Shown here piece after piece: positions 34,358-43,037 of a stretch of DNA of 64,000 nucleotides. Positions within the stretch are counted from its first letter, which is position 1. Each line of letters starts with the position of its first letter. The notes under the pieces were generated by a model, which was not told where the DNA came from, ran no database searches, and was given only the letters and a program-made list of their open reading frames with translations. The translations under genes were made by a program, and so were the position numbers. The DNA lies in NCBI GenBank assembly GCA_036389795.1, contig DASVWD010000070.1, forward strand, positions 42,971 to 106,970, written 5' to 3'. This DNA comes from Longimicrobium sp. GTDB taxonomy: Bacteria; Gemmatimonadota; Gemmatimonadetes; Longimicrobiales; Longimicrobiaceae.

Positions 34358-35038
34358 ATGTTCGGGTTGTCGGAGCCACAGACGAAATTCATGCTCGGCA
34401 GCCGCTGCCCGTTCTGCCGCGACTTCATCCTCAAGCCCCGCTACCGGGAGCCGGACGGAACCGCGCCCCCCGTGCTGAAGCCGCTGCCGTTCTGGGACCG
34501 CGCAGCCGTCGCCGAATGCCCGAAGTGCAATCACACGTGGCCGGTGTTCGCCGACGGCGACCCGGCCGGAGAGCCGCAGGCCACCTCGCTGGTGAGCTTC
34601 GTGGAAACGGACCGGGTCGAGGAGCCCCTGGGGCAGGAGCAGCGGATCATCGACAACTCGAAGAGCTCGATCACGCTGACCCGCCGCTTCTCCCTGAGCA
34701 AGGAGTGGTCGCAGAGCTACGTGCTCGAGTACGAGAAGGCGCAGCAGAACGGAACCCAGCTCACCATCGGCGCGGGCGATGCGCTGGGCTTCCAGGCGAC
34801 CGCCGAGTCGAATCTCAAGCAGCGGTATTCGATCACGGAGGAAGCCAGGCAGGTCTACGCCGAGGAGATCACCCTTGAGGTCCCGGCGAGGACGCGGCTC
34901 CGGGTGGTGTTCGACTGGAAGCGGATCTGGCAGAGAGGCGTGGTGGTGGTCCAGCACGGGCCCGGGCAGCTGCTGCAGGTTCCTTTCCGAGTGGTGGTCG
35001 GGGTCACGTTCGACCAGGCGCAGGTCGACGAGAACTGA
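34358..35038 (+). CDS. Hypothetical protein with N-terminal zinc-ribbon-like CxxC pairs
   Basis: A 226-residue protein. The N-terminus has SRCPFCRDF and AECPKCNHTW, two CxxC knuckles 38 residues apart, forming a probable zinc ribbon. From about 85 a separate domain follows (IDNSKSSITLTRRFSLSKEW, EITLEVPARTRLRVVFDWKR) that looks beta-rich and contains conserved-looking Trp and Lys; it may be a pore-like or binding fold but I cannot name it. ATG at 34358 has AGGTGA upstream. Confidence 0.7.
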   Translation: MFGLSEPQTKFMLGSRCPFCRDFILKPRYREPDGTAPPVLKPLPFWDRAAVAECPKCNHTWPVFADGDPAGEPQATSLVSFVETDRVEEPLGQEQRIIDNSKSSITLTRRFSLSKEWSQSYVLEYEKAQQNGTQLTIGAGDALGFQATAESNLKQRYSITEEARQVYAEEITLEVPARTRLRVVFDWKRIWQRGVVVVQHGPGQLLQVPFRVVVGVTFDQAQVDEN

Positions 35039-35053
35039 GCGCCGTCGTCCTCC

Positions 35054-35362
35054 TCACCGGGGAGACTCCGCTTCGCCCGCCTCCGCGTCCGCATCTGCCT
35101 CGGACACGGCGACGCCCGCGCGCATGGGGTCGAGCACGTGGCTGATCTGGTCGGCCTCCTCGGCCCGGCGCTCCGCCTCGGCGTCGAGAACGCTCCACTC
35201 GCGGATCAGCCACTCGCCCTCGGGCTCGCCGGACCCCTGCGCCTCGCGCCGGCTGCTCTCGCACACCGCCTCGGCCACGGCGTGCGTGCGGCAGACGGCG
35301 GAGAGCGTGGGGCACTTCTCGTTCGGCAGCTTCTGGAACACGCACCAGACCGTCTCGCCCAT
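35054..35362 (-). CDS. Small hypothetical protein
   Basis: A 102-residue protein, convergent with the zinc-ribbon gene. It opens GETVWCVFQKLPNEKCPTLS, contains three cysteines in the first 35 residues, a WLIREWSVLDAEAERR segment, and an acidic, alanine-rich tail. Start ATG at 35362 after GGGGTGAC. No family recognised. Confidence 0.55.
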   Translation of the reverse strand: MGETVWCVFQKLPNEKCPTLSAVCRTHAVAEAVCESSRREAQGSGEPEGEWLIREWSVLDAEAERRAEEADQISHVLDPMRAGVAVSEADADAEAGEAESPR

Positions 35363-35472
35363 GTCACCCCTCGCGTGAAGCGTCCCGGCCATCCAGACCG
35401 GGGGGCGCTCCCTCGCAATCTTCCGGCCTCCCATCGATGCACGCCGCCTACATCGCGAATCCGCTGGCTCGT

Positions 35473-35579
35473 TCGTAGGGGCGAGGCATGCCTCGACCGG
35501 CGATGCCAGGCCGTGCGCGGCAGGCGGCCTCTCGCGCCGACGCCGCCCGTGCTCGGACTCGCATGCTCGCCCCTACGAC
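35473..35579. repeat. Palindromic GTAGGGGCGAGC element
   Basis: Ends TCGTAGGGGCGAGGCATGC and GCATGCTCGCCCCTACGA are inverted repeats; internal GGCGGCCTCTCGCGCC matches 12747-12840 in the opposite orientation. About 107 bp, no ORF: a miniature element without its own transposase. Confidence 0.75.
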
Positions 35580-35601
35580 AGATCCCCGCACCGCATCCCC
35601 A

Positions 35602-36510
35602 TCACCCCACCACCTCGGCGATCCCGACCACCCGCTTGAGCACGGCGTGGCGGAGCTTCTCGCCCGGGGCGCGGCAGAGCGCGGTGACCTCCACCTCCAG
35701 CACCGGCTCCACCCAGCACACCTCCTCGCGCAGCCGGAGCGGCGGGTGCAGCGGGCAGCGGTCGCGGCGCAGCCCGGCCAGCGCGGCGCGCAGCTCGCGG
35801 CGCGCCTCGATCGGGCCCCAGCCCAGCACCCGCCCGGCGAAGGCGAGCCGCCCGCCCTCGCCGACCTCGCCGGCGAAGACCGTCTCCAGGCTGGGCGTGC
35901 AGCCGGCCACCCGCACGCGGAAGGTGCGGAAGCACTTCACCTTGAGCCAGTCGCGCGAGCGCACCCCGGGGCGGTACGGGCTCCCCACGCGCTTGCTCAC
36001 GATCCCCTCCACCCCGGCGCGGAAGGCGTGGGCGAAGAACACCGGCCCGCGCCCGCGCAGGTGGTCGCAGTAGCGCACCACGCCGCCCGCCGAGCGGCCG
36101 CGCACGCGCTCCTCCAGCCGCGCCTTGCGCTCCAGCACGCAGAGGGCGGACAGGTCGCGCCCGTCCAGCCAGGGCGCGTCCCACACCTGGAAGGCCAGCA
36201 GCGGCGCCCCCCGGCCGCCGCGCATCGCCGCGTGCAGCCCGTCGAAGTCGGGGAGCCCGTCGGGCCTGAGCGCAACCAGCTCGCCGTCCAGCCACGCCCC
36301 GTCGATCCCCAGCGCCTCCACCGCCGCCGTCACGCTCCCCGCGCGCGCCGTCCAGTCCTGCCCGCCGCGCGTGAGCAGCCGCGCCCGCCCTCCCTCCACG
36401 CGGCAGAGGAGGCGCACGCCGTCGTACTTCACCTCGTGGATCCACCGGTCCCCGACCGGGGCCGCGCGCGCGGAGGTCAGGAGCTGCGGCTGCAGGGAAG
36501 GCGGAAGCAT
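35602..36510 (-). CDS. ATP-dependent DNA ligase (LigD-type ligase domain alone)
   Basis: A 302-residue nick-joining ligase. The adenylation motif EVKYDGVRLL places the nucleophile at about K28; later motifs WLDGELVAL, EGIVSKRVGS and DWLKVKCFR match ligase motifs III, IV and V. The OB-fold part is about residues 205-295. In full LigD enzymes this domain is joined to polymerase and nuclease domains for end joining; here it stands alone and no Ku gene is in the window. ATG at 36510; the longer open frame has no support. Confidence 0.9.
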   Translation of the reverse strand: MLPPSLQPQLLTSARAAPVGDRWIHEVKYDGVRLLCRVEGGRARLLTRGGQDWTARAGSVTAAVEALGIDGAWLDGELVALRPDGLPDFDGLHAAMRGGRGAPLLAFQVWDAPWLDGRDLSALCVLERKARLEERVRGRSAGGVVRYCDHLRGRGPVFFAHAFRAGVEGIVSKRVGSPYRPGVRSRDWLKVKCFRTFRVRVAGCTPSLETVFAGEVGEGGRLAFAGRVLGWGPIEARRELRAALAGLRRDRCPLHPPLRLREEVCWVEPVLEVEVTALCRAPGEKLRHAVLKRVVGIAEVVG

Positions 36511-36719
36511 GCACCGGGTAGCTGGCCAGAGGCTGCCGGGGACCATCTCGCCCGAATATATCCCGAACAAACCATCTCCGCCACAGTCGGTGACCCCAAA
36601 GGTGTGCTCTCCGTAAACGTGTCTCCCGTGTACGCCCGGCGCGCGTGGGGAGCCGGCCACCGCCGTCCGCGGCGGAGGAGCGCAACTCGTTCCGGAGCAC
36701 CGGATTACGGTCCGGCAGC

Positions 36720-36734
36720 TGGCCCGGTACTTGC
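36720..36734 (+). promoter_or_regulatory. Candidate sigma-54 promoter (-24/-12)
   Basis: TGGCCCGGTACTTGC: TGGC and TTGC are separated by 7 bp, so GG and GC are 12 bp apart as required. It lies 33 bp before the start codon at 36768, leaving room for a start site near 36746 and the GGGAGGA ribosome site. Confidence 0.6.
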
Positions 36735-36767
36735 CTTTGGCGCGGGTCCGAACGGGAGGATAACTCG

Positions 36768-37010
36768 ATGGGGATACGCACTTTCCGAGATGCCGAGGGG
36801 CGGAGCTGGCGGGTCTGGCACGTGGTGCCGCAGAGCGAGGTGCTGCGGGCGAGCTCGCCGGAGCTGGCGCGGGGGTGGCTGTGCTTCGAGAACGACGGCG
36901 ACAAGCGGCGCCTGGTGAACCCGCCCGAGCGCTGGCTGGAGTCCAGCGACGAGGAGCTGCTGGCCCTCCTGCAGGGGGCCGCCCCGGTGCAGAAGCCCAA
37001 CGGGAACTGA
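36768..37010 (+). CDS. Small conserved-looking hypothetical protein
   Basis: An 80-residue soluble protein: GIRTFRDAEGRSWRVWHVVP, then LARGWLCFENDGDKRRLVNP, then PERWLESSDEELLALLQ. The tryptophan and acidic pattern looks like a short folded domain but I do not recognise it. Strong ribosome site (GGGAGGATAACTCG) before the ATG at 36768, a possible sigma-54 promoter upstream and a strong terminator downstream, so it is a single-gene unit. Confidence 0.75.
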   Translation: MGIRTFRDAEGRSWRVWHVVPQSEVLRASSPELARGWLCFENDGDKRRLVNPPERWLESSDEELLALLQGAAPVQKPNGN

Positions 37011-37032
37011 CATCGGCTCGGGGGGTGAGCGG

Positions 37033-37068
37033 ACGGGCGGCGGGGCACGTGCCCCGCCGCCCGTTTTG
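37033..37068 (+). terminator. Rho-independent terminator
   Basis: CGGGCGGCGGGGCAC and GTGCCCCGCCGCCCG form a perfect 15-bp stem followed by TTTTGCG, 23 bp after the stop at 37010. Confidence 0.88.
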
Positions 37069-37135
37069 CGTCCGCCCCGGGGGTAGTTAGGTTCTCTCCC
37101 GCCCCGGTTTACCGTCACCCCGATTCCCGCCCGCG

Positions 37136-37759
37136 ATGGAGACCCTCGCCCCCCGCGCCGCCTACGACGAAATCGAGCCCGGCCAATGGGTGCGCCTGGC
37201 GGTGCTGATAGGCGTATTTTGCGGGGGATTGATGGCGCTGCTCACGCTGCTGGAGCAGCCGGTCCCTCGCTCGGTGCCGGCGATGGTCGCCACGGTGGTG
37301 ACGTGGCTCGTCGGTGGATTGTTCTTCGGCGCGGCGTGGATCTGGCTCATGCGCCGCCTCCTCCGCAATCTCGTGGACCGCGTCTACGCCGGCGACCCGA
37401 AGGTGGCGCCGCCGCCGCCGCCCGGGCGCGAGTACCTCTACCGCCTCCCGTGCGCGATGCTCGCGGGGCGGATCGCCGTCGGCGGCGTGCTGTACCTGGG
37501 GCCGCAGGGCGCCGTCTTCCAGCCGCACCGCCGCAACGTTCGCCGCCACCGCGCCCCGGTGATCCTGGAGCCCGTGGAGGCGCTGCGGGCGCGCCGGGTG
37601 GAGCTCGCGCCGCCGCGCACCGCCGGCCCGCTGTTGAAGGCCACGCCGCGCGCGCTGGAGCTGAGCGCCGGCGCCGCGACGGCGCGGTTCATGGTCCCCA
37701 TGCCGGAGACCACCCTGGCGGTGCTGGAGTCCCGCATCGCCGCGCTCGCCGCGAGCTGA
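37136..37759 (+). CDS. Hypothetical two-TM membrane protein
   Basis: A 207-residue protein with two transmembrane segments (about residues 19-40, VRLAVLIGVFCGGLMALLTL, and about 48-70) and a cytoplasmic-looking domain with RVYAGDPKVAPPPPPGREYL as linker. The C-terminal part (GGVLYLGPQGAVFQPHRR, then VILEPVEALRARRVEL) has the look of a PH-like or GRAM fold. Function unknown. Confidence 0.65.
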   Translation: METLAPRAAYDEIEPGQWVRLAVLIGVFCGGLMALLTLLEQPVPRSVPAMVATVVTWLVGGLFFGAAWIWLMRRLLRNLVDRVYAGDPKVAPPPPPGREYLYRLPCAMLAGRIAVGGVLYLGPQGAVFQPHRRNVRRHRAPVILEPVEALRARRVELAPPRTAGPLLKATPRALELSAGAATARFMVPMPETTLAVLESRIAALAAS

Positions 37760-37777
37760 TCACGAGCATCGCCGCCA

Positions 37778-37837
37778 CTAAGGACTTAGGACTCAGGACT
37801 CAGGACTCAGCACTTCGCACCTCGCACTTCGCACTTC
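37778..37837. repeat. Heptamer array (GGACTCA then CGCACTT units)
   Basis: AGGACTTAGGACTCAGGACT then CACTTCGCACCTCGCACTTC: two unit types joined at one locus, ending directly before the start codon at 37839. Confidence 0.8.
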
Positions 37838-37838
37838 C

Positions 37839-38270
37839 ATGGCCGACCTCGAGGAAGCCATCCGCATCGCCGTCGAGGCGCACCGGGGGCAGAAGGACCG
37901 CGCCGGGGCGCCGTACATCCTGCACCCGTTGAGGATGATGTTCCGCATGCAGACCGACGCCGAGCGCATGGCCGCCGTGCTGCACGACGTGGTGGAGGAC
38001 ACCGGCTGGACGCTGGACGACCTGCGGGAGCGCGGCTTCGCGGACGAGGTGGTGGAGGCGGTGGACCACCTGACGCGCCGCGAGGGGGAGAGCTACGACG
38101 AATTCGTGGAGCGCGCCGCCCGCCACCCGGTGGCCCGCCGGGTGAAGATCGCCGACCTGGAAGACAACATGGACGTGCGCCGCACCGGCGAGGTGACGCA
38201 GAAGGACACCGAGCGCCTCACCCGCTACCACCGCGCCTGGCGCCGCCTCACCTCCGACGCGGCCGGGTGA
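37839..38270 (+). CDS. HD-domain phosphohydrolase (SpoT-hydrolase-like, small)
   Basis: A 143-residue HD-superfamily protein resembling the hydrolase part of RelA/SpoT: AHRGQKDRAGAPYILHPLRM, then AAVLHDVVEDTGWTLDDLRE (HD about 49-50), and VKIADLEDNMDV. Small alarmone hydrolases (MESH1-like) have this layout; activity on (p)ppGpp is an inference. ATG at 37839; the upstream bases are a heptamer array, with no clear ribosome site. Confidence 0.85.
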   Translation: MADLEEAIRIAVEAHRGQKDRAGAPYILHPLRMMFRMQTDAERMAAVLHDVVEDTGWTLDDLRERGFADEVVEAVDHLTRREGESYDEFVERAARHPVARRVKIADLEDNMDVRRTGEVTQKDTERLTRYHRAWRRLTSDAAG

Positions 38271-38377
38271 CGGCGCTCATACCCATTTTGCAGAGGATCG
38301 TTCGGGATCGAGATCCATAACTGAATGTCTCATACACGTTTCCGAGCATTGTTCTGGTTCGCGAGAAACAGATTGGC

Positions 38378-38672
38378 ATCACACAGAGGACACGGAGGAC
38401 ACGGAGAGAACTTCAATCTCTTCCGCTGTTCCTCTGTGTTCTCTGTGCCCTCTGTGTGAGACCTCTTCAGGGCTGATACCCGAACGATTCCCTGCGAAAT
38501 GGTATCACACGGAGTCAACGGAGGAAACGGAGAACATCTCGTATCTCCATTGACCCCGTTCCCTTCGTGTGAGACAGCGGAATCGACTTTTCTCACGCAG
38601 AGCCAGCAGAGTGAGCAGAGAACTCACCGCCGGGCGTGGTTTCTCTGCTGACTCTGCTGACCCTGCGTGAGG
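38378..38672. repeat. Three consecutive hairpin repeats
   Basis: 38378-38462 (ATCACACAGAGGACACGGAG ... CCTCTGTGTGAGAC), 38503-38574 (TATCACACGGAGTCAACGGA ... TTCGTGTGAGAC) and 38591-38672 (TCTCACGCAGAGCCAGCAGA ... CTGCTGACCCTGCGTGAGG) are separate inverted repeats of the same general kind. They fill the gap 38271-38764, which has no gene. Confidence 0.75.
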
Positions 38673-38764
38673 CCTGATGTTTCAGAGAATGTTGGAAATA
38701 GAGAGAGGGCTGTCTTCCGTGCTCGAAAGGCAGCCCTCCGTCTTTTCGGGAGTCGCGCGGGGGA

Positions 38765-40129
38765 CTACGCGGTCACGGCCTCGCCGGCGACGGCGCGGTT
38801 CAGGCGCTCGCGCAGGTCGTCGGGCTCGATCCCCAGCACCCTGGCGGCGCGCTGGTGGTCGCCGTCCACGAAGGAGAAGGTCTTCAGCACCAGCGTCCGC
38901 TCCGCCTGCTCGATGGTGGTGTTGCCCACCGGGAAGCGCACCTCGCGGTCGTCGCTCTGGATCAGCTCGTGGGCGCGCAGATCCGCCAGCGTCACCTGGT
39001 CGCCGCGGGCCAGGATCACCGCCCGCTCGATGGCGTTCTTCAGCTCGCGGACGTTGCCCGGCCAGCGGTAGGTGTTGATGAACTCCTGCGCCTCGGGAGA
39101 GAAGCCCTTCAGCGTCTTCTGGTTCTCCTCGGCGAAGCGCCGGAGGAAGTGCTCGGCCAGGATGCGCAGGTCGCCGCGCCGCTCGCGCAAGGGCGGCAGC
39201 TGCAGCGGGATCACCGCCAGGCGGTGGTAGAGGTCCTCGCGCAGGTGGCCGTCCTCCAGCGCCTTCTGGATCACCTTGTTGGTGGCGGAGACCACCCGGA
39301 TGTCCACGTGGATCTCCTTCTTCCCGCCCAGGCGCCGGAACGAGCGCTGCTCCAGCGCCCTGAGCAGCTTCACCTGGATGTCGGGCTCCATCTCGGCCAC
39401 CTCGTCCAGGAAGAGCGTGCCGCCGTCGGCCAGCTCGAAGCACCCCGCCTTCTCGTTGATGGCCCCGGTGAAGGCGCCCTTCTCGTGGCCGAACAGCTCG
39501 TTCTCCAGGATCTCGCGGGGGAAGGCGGCGCAGTTGATGGCCACGAACGGCCCCCTGGCGCGCCCGCTCTTCTCGTGGATCGCCCGCGCCACCAGCTCCT
39601 TCCCGGTGCCGCTCTCGCCCACGATGAAGATGCTGGCGCTGCTGGGGGCCGCCGCCTCGATCATGGAGTAGATCTCGCGCATCTCCTCCGACTGGCCGAT
39701 CAGGTCGCCGAAGCGCGTGAGGTTCTTGAGCTTCTCCTCGAGCTGCTTGTTGGCCTGCTTGACCCGGTACGCCTCCAGCGCCTTCGGCAAGAGCGCCTTG
39801 AGCCGCTCCATCTTGAGCGGCTTCTCCAGGTAGTCGTACGCCCCCTGCCGCATCGCCTGCACGGCGGTGTCGACCGAGGCCGAGCCGGTGATGATGATGA
39901 GCTCCGAGGGGACCCCCGAGTCGCGCATCTTCTTGAACAGCTCCAGGCCGTCGATCTCGGGCATGCGCAGGTCGGCCAGGACCACGCCGTAGACGCCCTC
40001 CTTCACCATCTCCCAGGCCTTCTTGCCGTCGGTGGCCGTGTCGACCTCGTAGCCGTCGTCGGCCAGGAGCATCTGCAGCCCCTCGACGATGTGGCGCTCG
40101 TCGTCCGCCACCAGGATCTTCTCTGCCAT
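38765..40129 (-). CDS. NtrC-family sigma-54 response regulator
   Basis: A 454-residue activator. Receiver domain residues 1-120 with phospho-acceptor about D53 ([12 protein letters not shown]); AAA+ domain about 140-375 with Walker A GESGTGKE (171-178), the sigma-54 loop GAFTGA (218-223) and Walker [12 protein letters not shown]; a Fis-type helix-turn-helix at the end ([20 protein letters not shown]). It should drive sigma-54 promoters. The histidine kinase gene lies 131 bp upstream in the same direction, probably its partner. ATG at 40129. Confidence 0.95.
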   Translation of the reverse strand: MAEKILVADDERHIVEGLQMLLADDGYEVDTATDGKKAWEMVKEGVYGVVLADLRMPEIDGLELFKKMRDSGVPSELIIITGSASVDTAVQAMRQGAYDYLEKPLKMERLKALLPKALEAYRVKQANKQLEEKLKNLTRFGDLIGQSEEMREIYSMIEAAAPSSASIFIVGESGTGKELVARAIHEKSGRARGPFVAINCAAFPREILENELFGHEKGAFTGAINEKAGCFELADGGTLFLDEVAEMEPDIQVKLLRALEQRSFRRLGGKKEIHVDIRVVSATNKVIQKALEDGHLREDLYHRLAVIPLQLPPLRERRGDLRILAEHFLRRFAEENQKTLKGFSPEAQEFINTYRWPGNVRELKNAIERAVILARGDQVTLADLRAHELIQSDDREVRFPVGNTTIEQAERTLVLKTFSFVDGDHQRAARVLGIEPDDLRERLNRAVAGEAVTA

Positions 40130-40260
40130 GGAGCCCGGTTTGCCGGTGATCGTGGAAAGACGCAGGAAGCGGTAGTATACCCGCCAGCGGCGCAAAGGGT
40201 CAACCCGTTGCGCCGCTTCCACCTGCAGGTATGCTCGCCGGCTGGGGCGGGGACGCCGTT

Positions 40261-41001
40261 TCAGCCGCGCGCCACGGGAATGGAGAGCACCAGGGCGGGG
40301 CCGCCCCCGGCATCGTCGGCGGCGCGCTCCTCCACGCGCCCGCCGACGGCCCCGGCCAGCTCGCGCGCCACCGCCACGCGCACGCCGCCCGCCTCGGCCG
40401 GGGTGAGCCCCTGGCCGCCCACGGCGATGCGCGACCACCCGTCGCGCTCGTCGATGCCGATCTGGAGCGTGGCGCCCGGGCGCAGGCGGTCGATGCTCTC
40501 CAGCACCAGGTTCAGGATGGCCTGGCGGGTGGGCTCGCGCGCCACGAACACGCGGGCGATGCGGGCGTCGGGGCGGTAGTCCACCTCCAGCTCGCGCTGG
40601 CGCGCCTCGAGCTGGATGAGCTCCATCAGCTCCTCGGTGAGCTCGTTGAGCGTGGTGGTCTCGGCGCCGCGCCCCGGGCGTGAGAGGCGCAGCAGCAGCT
40701 CGATGCGCCGGTTGACGCGCTCCAGCTCGCCCGTGAGCACGCCCAGGTAGCGCTGCACCTCTTCCTGCCCGGCCGGGTCCACGCGCCCCACCCGCCGCTT
40801 GAGCACCTCCAGGTTGATGACCATGGAGTGCAGCGGGTTCTTGATCTCGTGCGCCAGGTCGTCGGCGAGCCGCTCCAGCAGGTCCAGCTTGTTGGCGCGC
40901 AGCGACAGGGCGCCCGTCCCGTGGGGGGCGGGGTCCCGCGCCGCGTCCGCCTCGGCGGTGCCGGCGGGAGAGGTCTCGAGGCTGGGGCTCTCGGTGATCA
41001 C
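40261..41001 (-). CDS. Histidine kinase with degenerate ATP-binding domain
   Basis: A 246-residue kinase-like protein. The H-box is intact (ADDLAHEIKNPLHSMVINLE, phospho-acceptor His in DLAHEIKN) and the dimerisation helices are clear. The catalytic domain is reduced: the N-box reads ILNLVLESIDRLR (second Asn replaced), and the D/G boxes are weak (SRIAVGGQGLTPAEAG). No sensor, PAS or membrane segment. The GTG at 41001 is the best start; the N-terminal 35 residues are low-complexity. It is adjacent to the NtrC-like regulator, so the two likely form a pair, with this protein acting perhaps as a phosphotransfer or phosphatase partner. Confidence 0.8.
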   Translation of the reverse strand: MITESPSLETSPAGTAEADAARDPAPHGTGALSLRANKLDLLERLADDLAHEIKNPLHSMVINLEVLKRRVGRVDPAGQEEVQRYLGVLTGELERVNRRIELLLRLSRPGRGAETTTLNELTEELMELIQLEARQRELEVDYRPDARIARVFVAREPTRQAILNLVLESIDRLRPGATLQIGIDERDGWSRIAVGGQGLTPAEAGGVRVAVARELAGAVGGRVEERAADDAGGGPALVLSIPVARG

Positions 41002-41253
41002 GTCGGCTCGGGGGTACACCCTTCCCGTGCCGCCGCCCCTGGGGGCGCGGCCGGAAGGGTCGCATCTGGTTACGGAGACCGAATCCGCGGCGCCGGTCCG
41101 GGATGGGGGACCGGGCGCTGTTCGGGGCACCAGCACATTCCGTTCCCATAGCGCCACGGACCGGCCGCCGGTCCTCTTCGGCTGTGGCCCGAACGACAGA
41201 ATCACACGGAGTCGACGGAGTCTGCCGATTCCGTGGCTCGGTTCAAAGCAGAT

Positions 41254-41315
41254 TCTCACGCAGAGACGCAGAGACGCAGAGAAGTTCTCCGCGTCTCTGC
41301 GTCTCTGCGTGAGAT
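41254..41315. repeat. Hairpin repeat TCTCACGCAGAGACGC
   Basis: TCTCACGCAGAGACGCAGAG and CTCTGCGTCTCTGCGTGAGA are inverted arms around GAAGTTCTCC. Member of the family at 17108-17170. The gap 41002-41375 shows nothing else. Confidence 0.8.
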
Positions 41316-41375
41316 CATTCAGGACCCGTCCCCCGAGCCAATCCTCGGCACCCGGGATCGAGCTGTCCGATCTGT

Positions 41376-42848
41376 TCAGTCCGACAGGTCCCAGTCGTCC
41401 TGGGCGGCCTGGAAGCGCATGGCGGAGGGGCCGGCGCGGCGCACCTCCGGGAGGGAGACGTGCCGCCGCACGGTCTCGGCGGTGCCCGCCACGCGCAGCT
41501 GGGTGAAGAGGAAGGAGAAGGTCTCCTTCAGCACGGCGCGCACCGTCTCGCGGTCGCCCCCGGGGAGCTCCCACAGCTCGCGCTTGAACGCGCCCAGCGC
41601 CTTCTTGCGCGCCTTGTAGATGAACTGCTCGTCGGTGTCGCCGGCCTTGCGCTCGTCGGGGAAGTTCTGGCGGCAGTGCTCGTACATCCGCTCGCGCAGC
41701 CCGGACGGGAGGTGGTCGTAGAGCAGGTTCTGGAAGTTGGTGGCCAGGTGGATCTCGGCCGTCTCCACCTCGGGGAACTTGCCGAAGGCGCTCTGCGGCA
41801 GCGTGGAGGCGCCGTGCTGCACCGCGCCCGAGAGCCCGTACTCCTTCCGCGCGATCTCGGAGAGGGTGCGCAGCGTCTCGAAGTCGATGGCCACCTCGGC
41901 GATGGAGCCGTCGGCCAGCACCACGCCGCCGTGGGTGGTGCCCGACTGCACGCTGATCTTCGACAGCCCGGCCTGCGGCCCCTCGCGCTCGCCCAGGCGC
42001 GCCAGCTCGCGGTTGTAGCCGTCCATGTAGGCGCGCAGCTCCTCGGGCGTCGAGTTCTCGGTCCCCACCTCGCCGATCTCGCCGCCGATGGAGACGGTGA
42101 CGCCCTCGGGCTGGTAGTGCCGCACGTAGCAGGTCAGCTCGGCCGAGAGCCGGTAGTTCGTATGCTGCTGCCGGTCGAGCCCGTCCTGCGCGAGGTCGAC
42201 GAGCGTGGAGGTGTCGATGTCGATGTTGTAGAAGCCGGCGTGCAGCGCCTCGCGGATCAGGTCCTTGACCGCCTGCACCTCGGCGTGGGGGTCGGCCCTG
42301 TACTTCTTGGCGTTCACCTGGAAGTGGTCGCCCTGCACGAAGAGCGGCCCCCTCCACCCCTCGCGGACGGCGGCCGCCGTCATCGCCGCCACGTACTCGG
42401 CCGGGCGCTGGTCGGTGTAGCCGATCTCGCTGCGGGCGATCTCCAGGATCAGCGCCCCCACGTCCAGCTCGCGCGCGGCGGAGAAGAGGGCGCGCGCGGT
42501 GTCGAAGGCCGAGGCGCGCACGTTGATGGCCGGGACGGTGAAGCCCGACACCTCGCCGCGGCCGCGGGCCAGGTACAGCTCGTGGATCGACGCGGGCGCC
42601 ACCCCCACCGCGCGCCCCGCCTCGCCGATCAGCCAGCGGGCGGTGTCGCGCACGTCGGCGTCGCTTGCGAAGACGGCGGCGTGCGCCAGGCGCTCGATCC
42701 CGCGGGAGCGGAGCGCCTCCTCGTCCACGAGGTGGAACGCGCCGTCGTCCGCGACGCGGACGGAGTCGCGGACCTCTTCCAGCAGGGCCTGCACGGGAGC
42801 GCCGGCGAGCAGCGCGCGGTCGTCGACGGCGGGCGCGACGGTAGCCAC
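41376..42848 (-). CDS. Class II fructose-bisphosphate aldolase-family protein
   Basis: A 490-residue zinc-dependent aldolase-family protein. Motifs: FVQGDHFQVNAKKY (zinc and catalytic region), YNIDIDTSTLVDLA, SIGGEIGEVGTENSTPEELR and VQHGASTLPQSAFGKFPE. It is longer than ordinary class II aldolases by about 100 residues, with an N-terminal extension of about 110 residues before AINVRASAFDTARALF, so the substrate may differ from fructose 1,6-bisphosphate. The GTG at 42848 has AGGAG 9 bp before it; the far longer open frame is a shadow. Confidence 0.85.
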   Translation of the reverse strand: MATVAPAVDDRALLAGAPVQALLEEVRDSVRVADDGAFHLVDEEALRSRGIERLAHAAVFASDADVRDTARWLIGEAGRAVGVAPASIHELYLARGRGEVSGFTVPAINVRASAFDTARALFSAARELDVGALILEIARSEIGYTDQRPAEYVAAMTAAAVREGWRGPLFVQGDHFQVNAKKYRADPHAEVQAVKDLIREALHAGFYNIDIDTSTLVDLAQDGLDRQQHTNYRLSAELTCYVRHYQPEGVTVSIGGEIGEVGTENSTPEELRAYMDGYNRELARLGEREGPQAGLSKISVQSGTTHGGVVLADGSIAEVAIDFETLRTLSEIARKEYGLSGAVQHGASTLPQSAFGKFPEVETAEIHLATNFQNLLYDHLPSGLRERMYEHCRQNFPDERKAGDTDEQFIYKARKKALGAFKRELWELPGGDRETVRAVLKETFSFLFTQLRVAGTAETVRRHVSLPEVRRAGPSAMRFQAAQDDWDLSD

Positions 42849-43037
42849 GATCGAAGTCTCCTGTCCTTGTTGATTATCATGCGAAGCGCCGTCGGTCACC
42901 CCGAGGCGGGGGCCAATGTGCCGCAAAGGGCGTGCTCCGGCAAGGCGGGGCGTCCCCGCGGGGAGCGCGGTGACCCGGGACACTTCGCCGCGGCCCCTCC
43001 CTCCCTCTGGTCTGGCGCTTGCTCCGGGCGGCCGGGC

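Noticed and set aside
35602..36510. Complete non-homologous end-joining LigD
   Set aside because: Only the ligase domain is present; no polymerase or nuclease domain and no Ku gene in the window.
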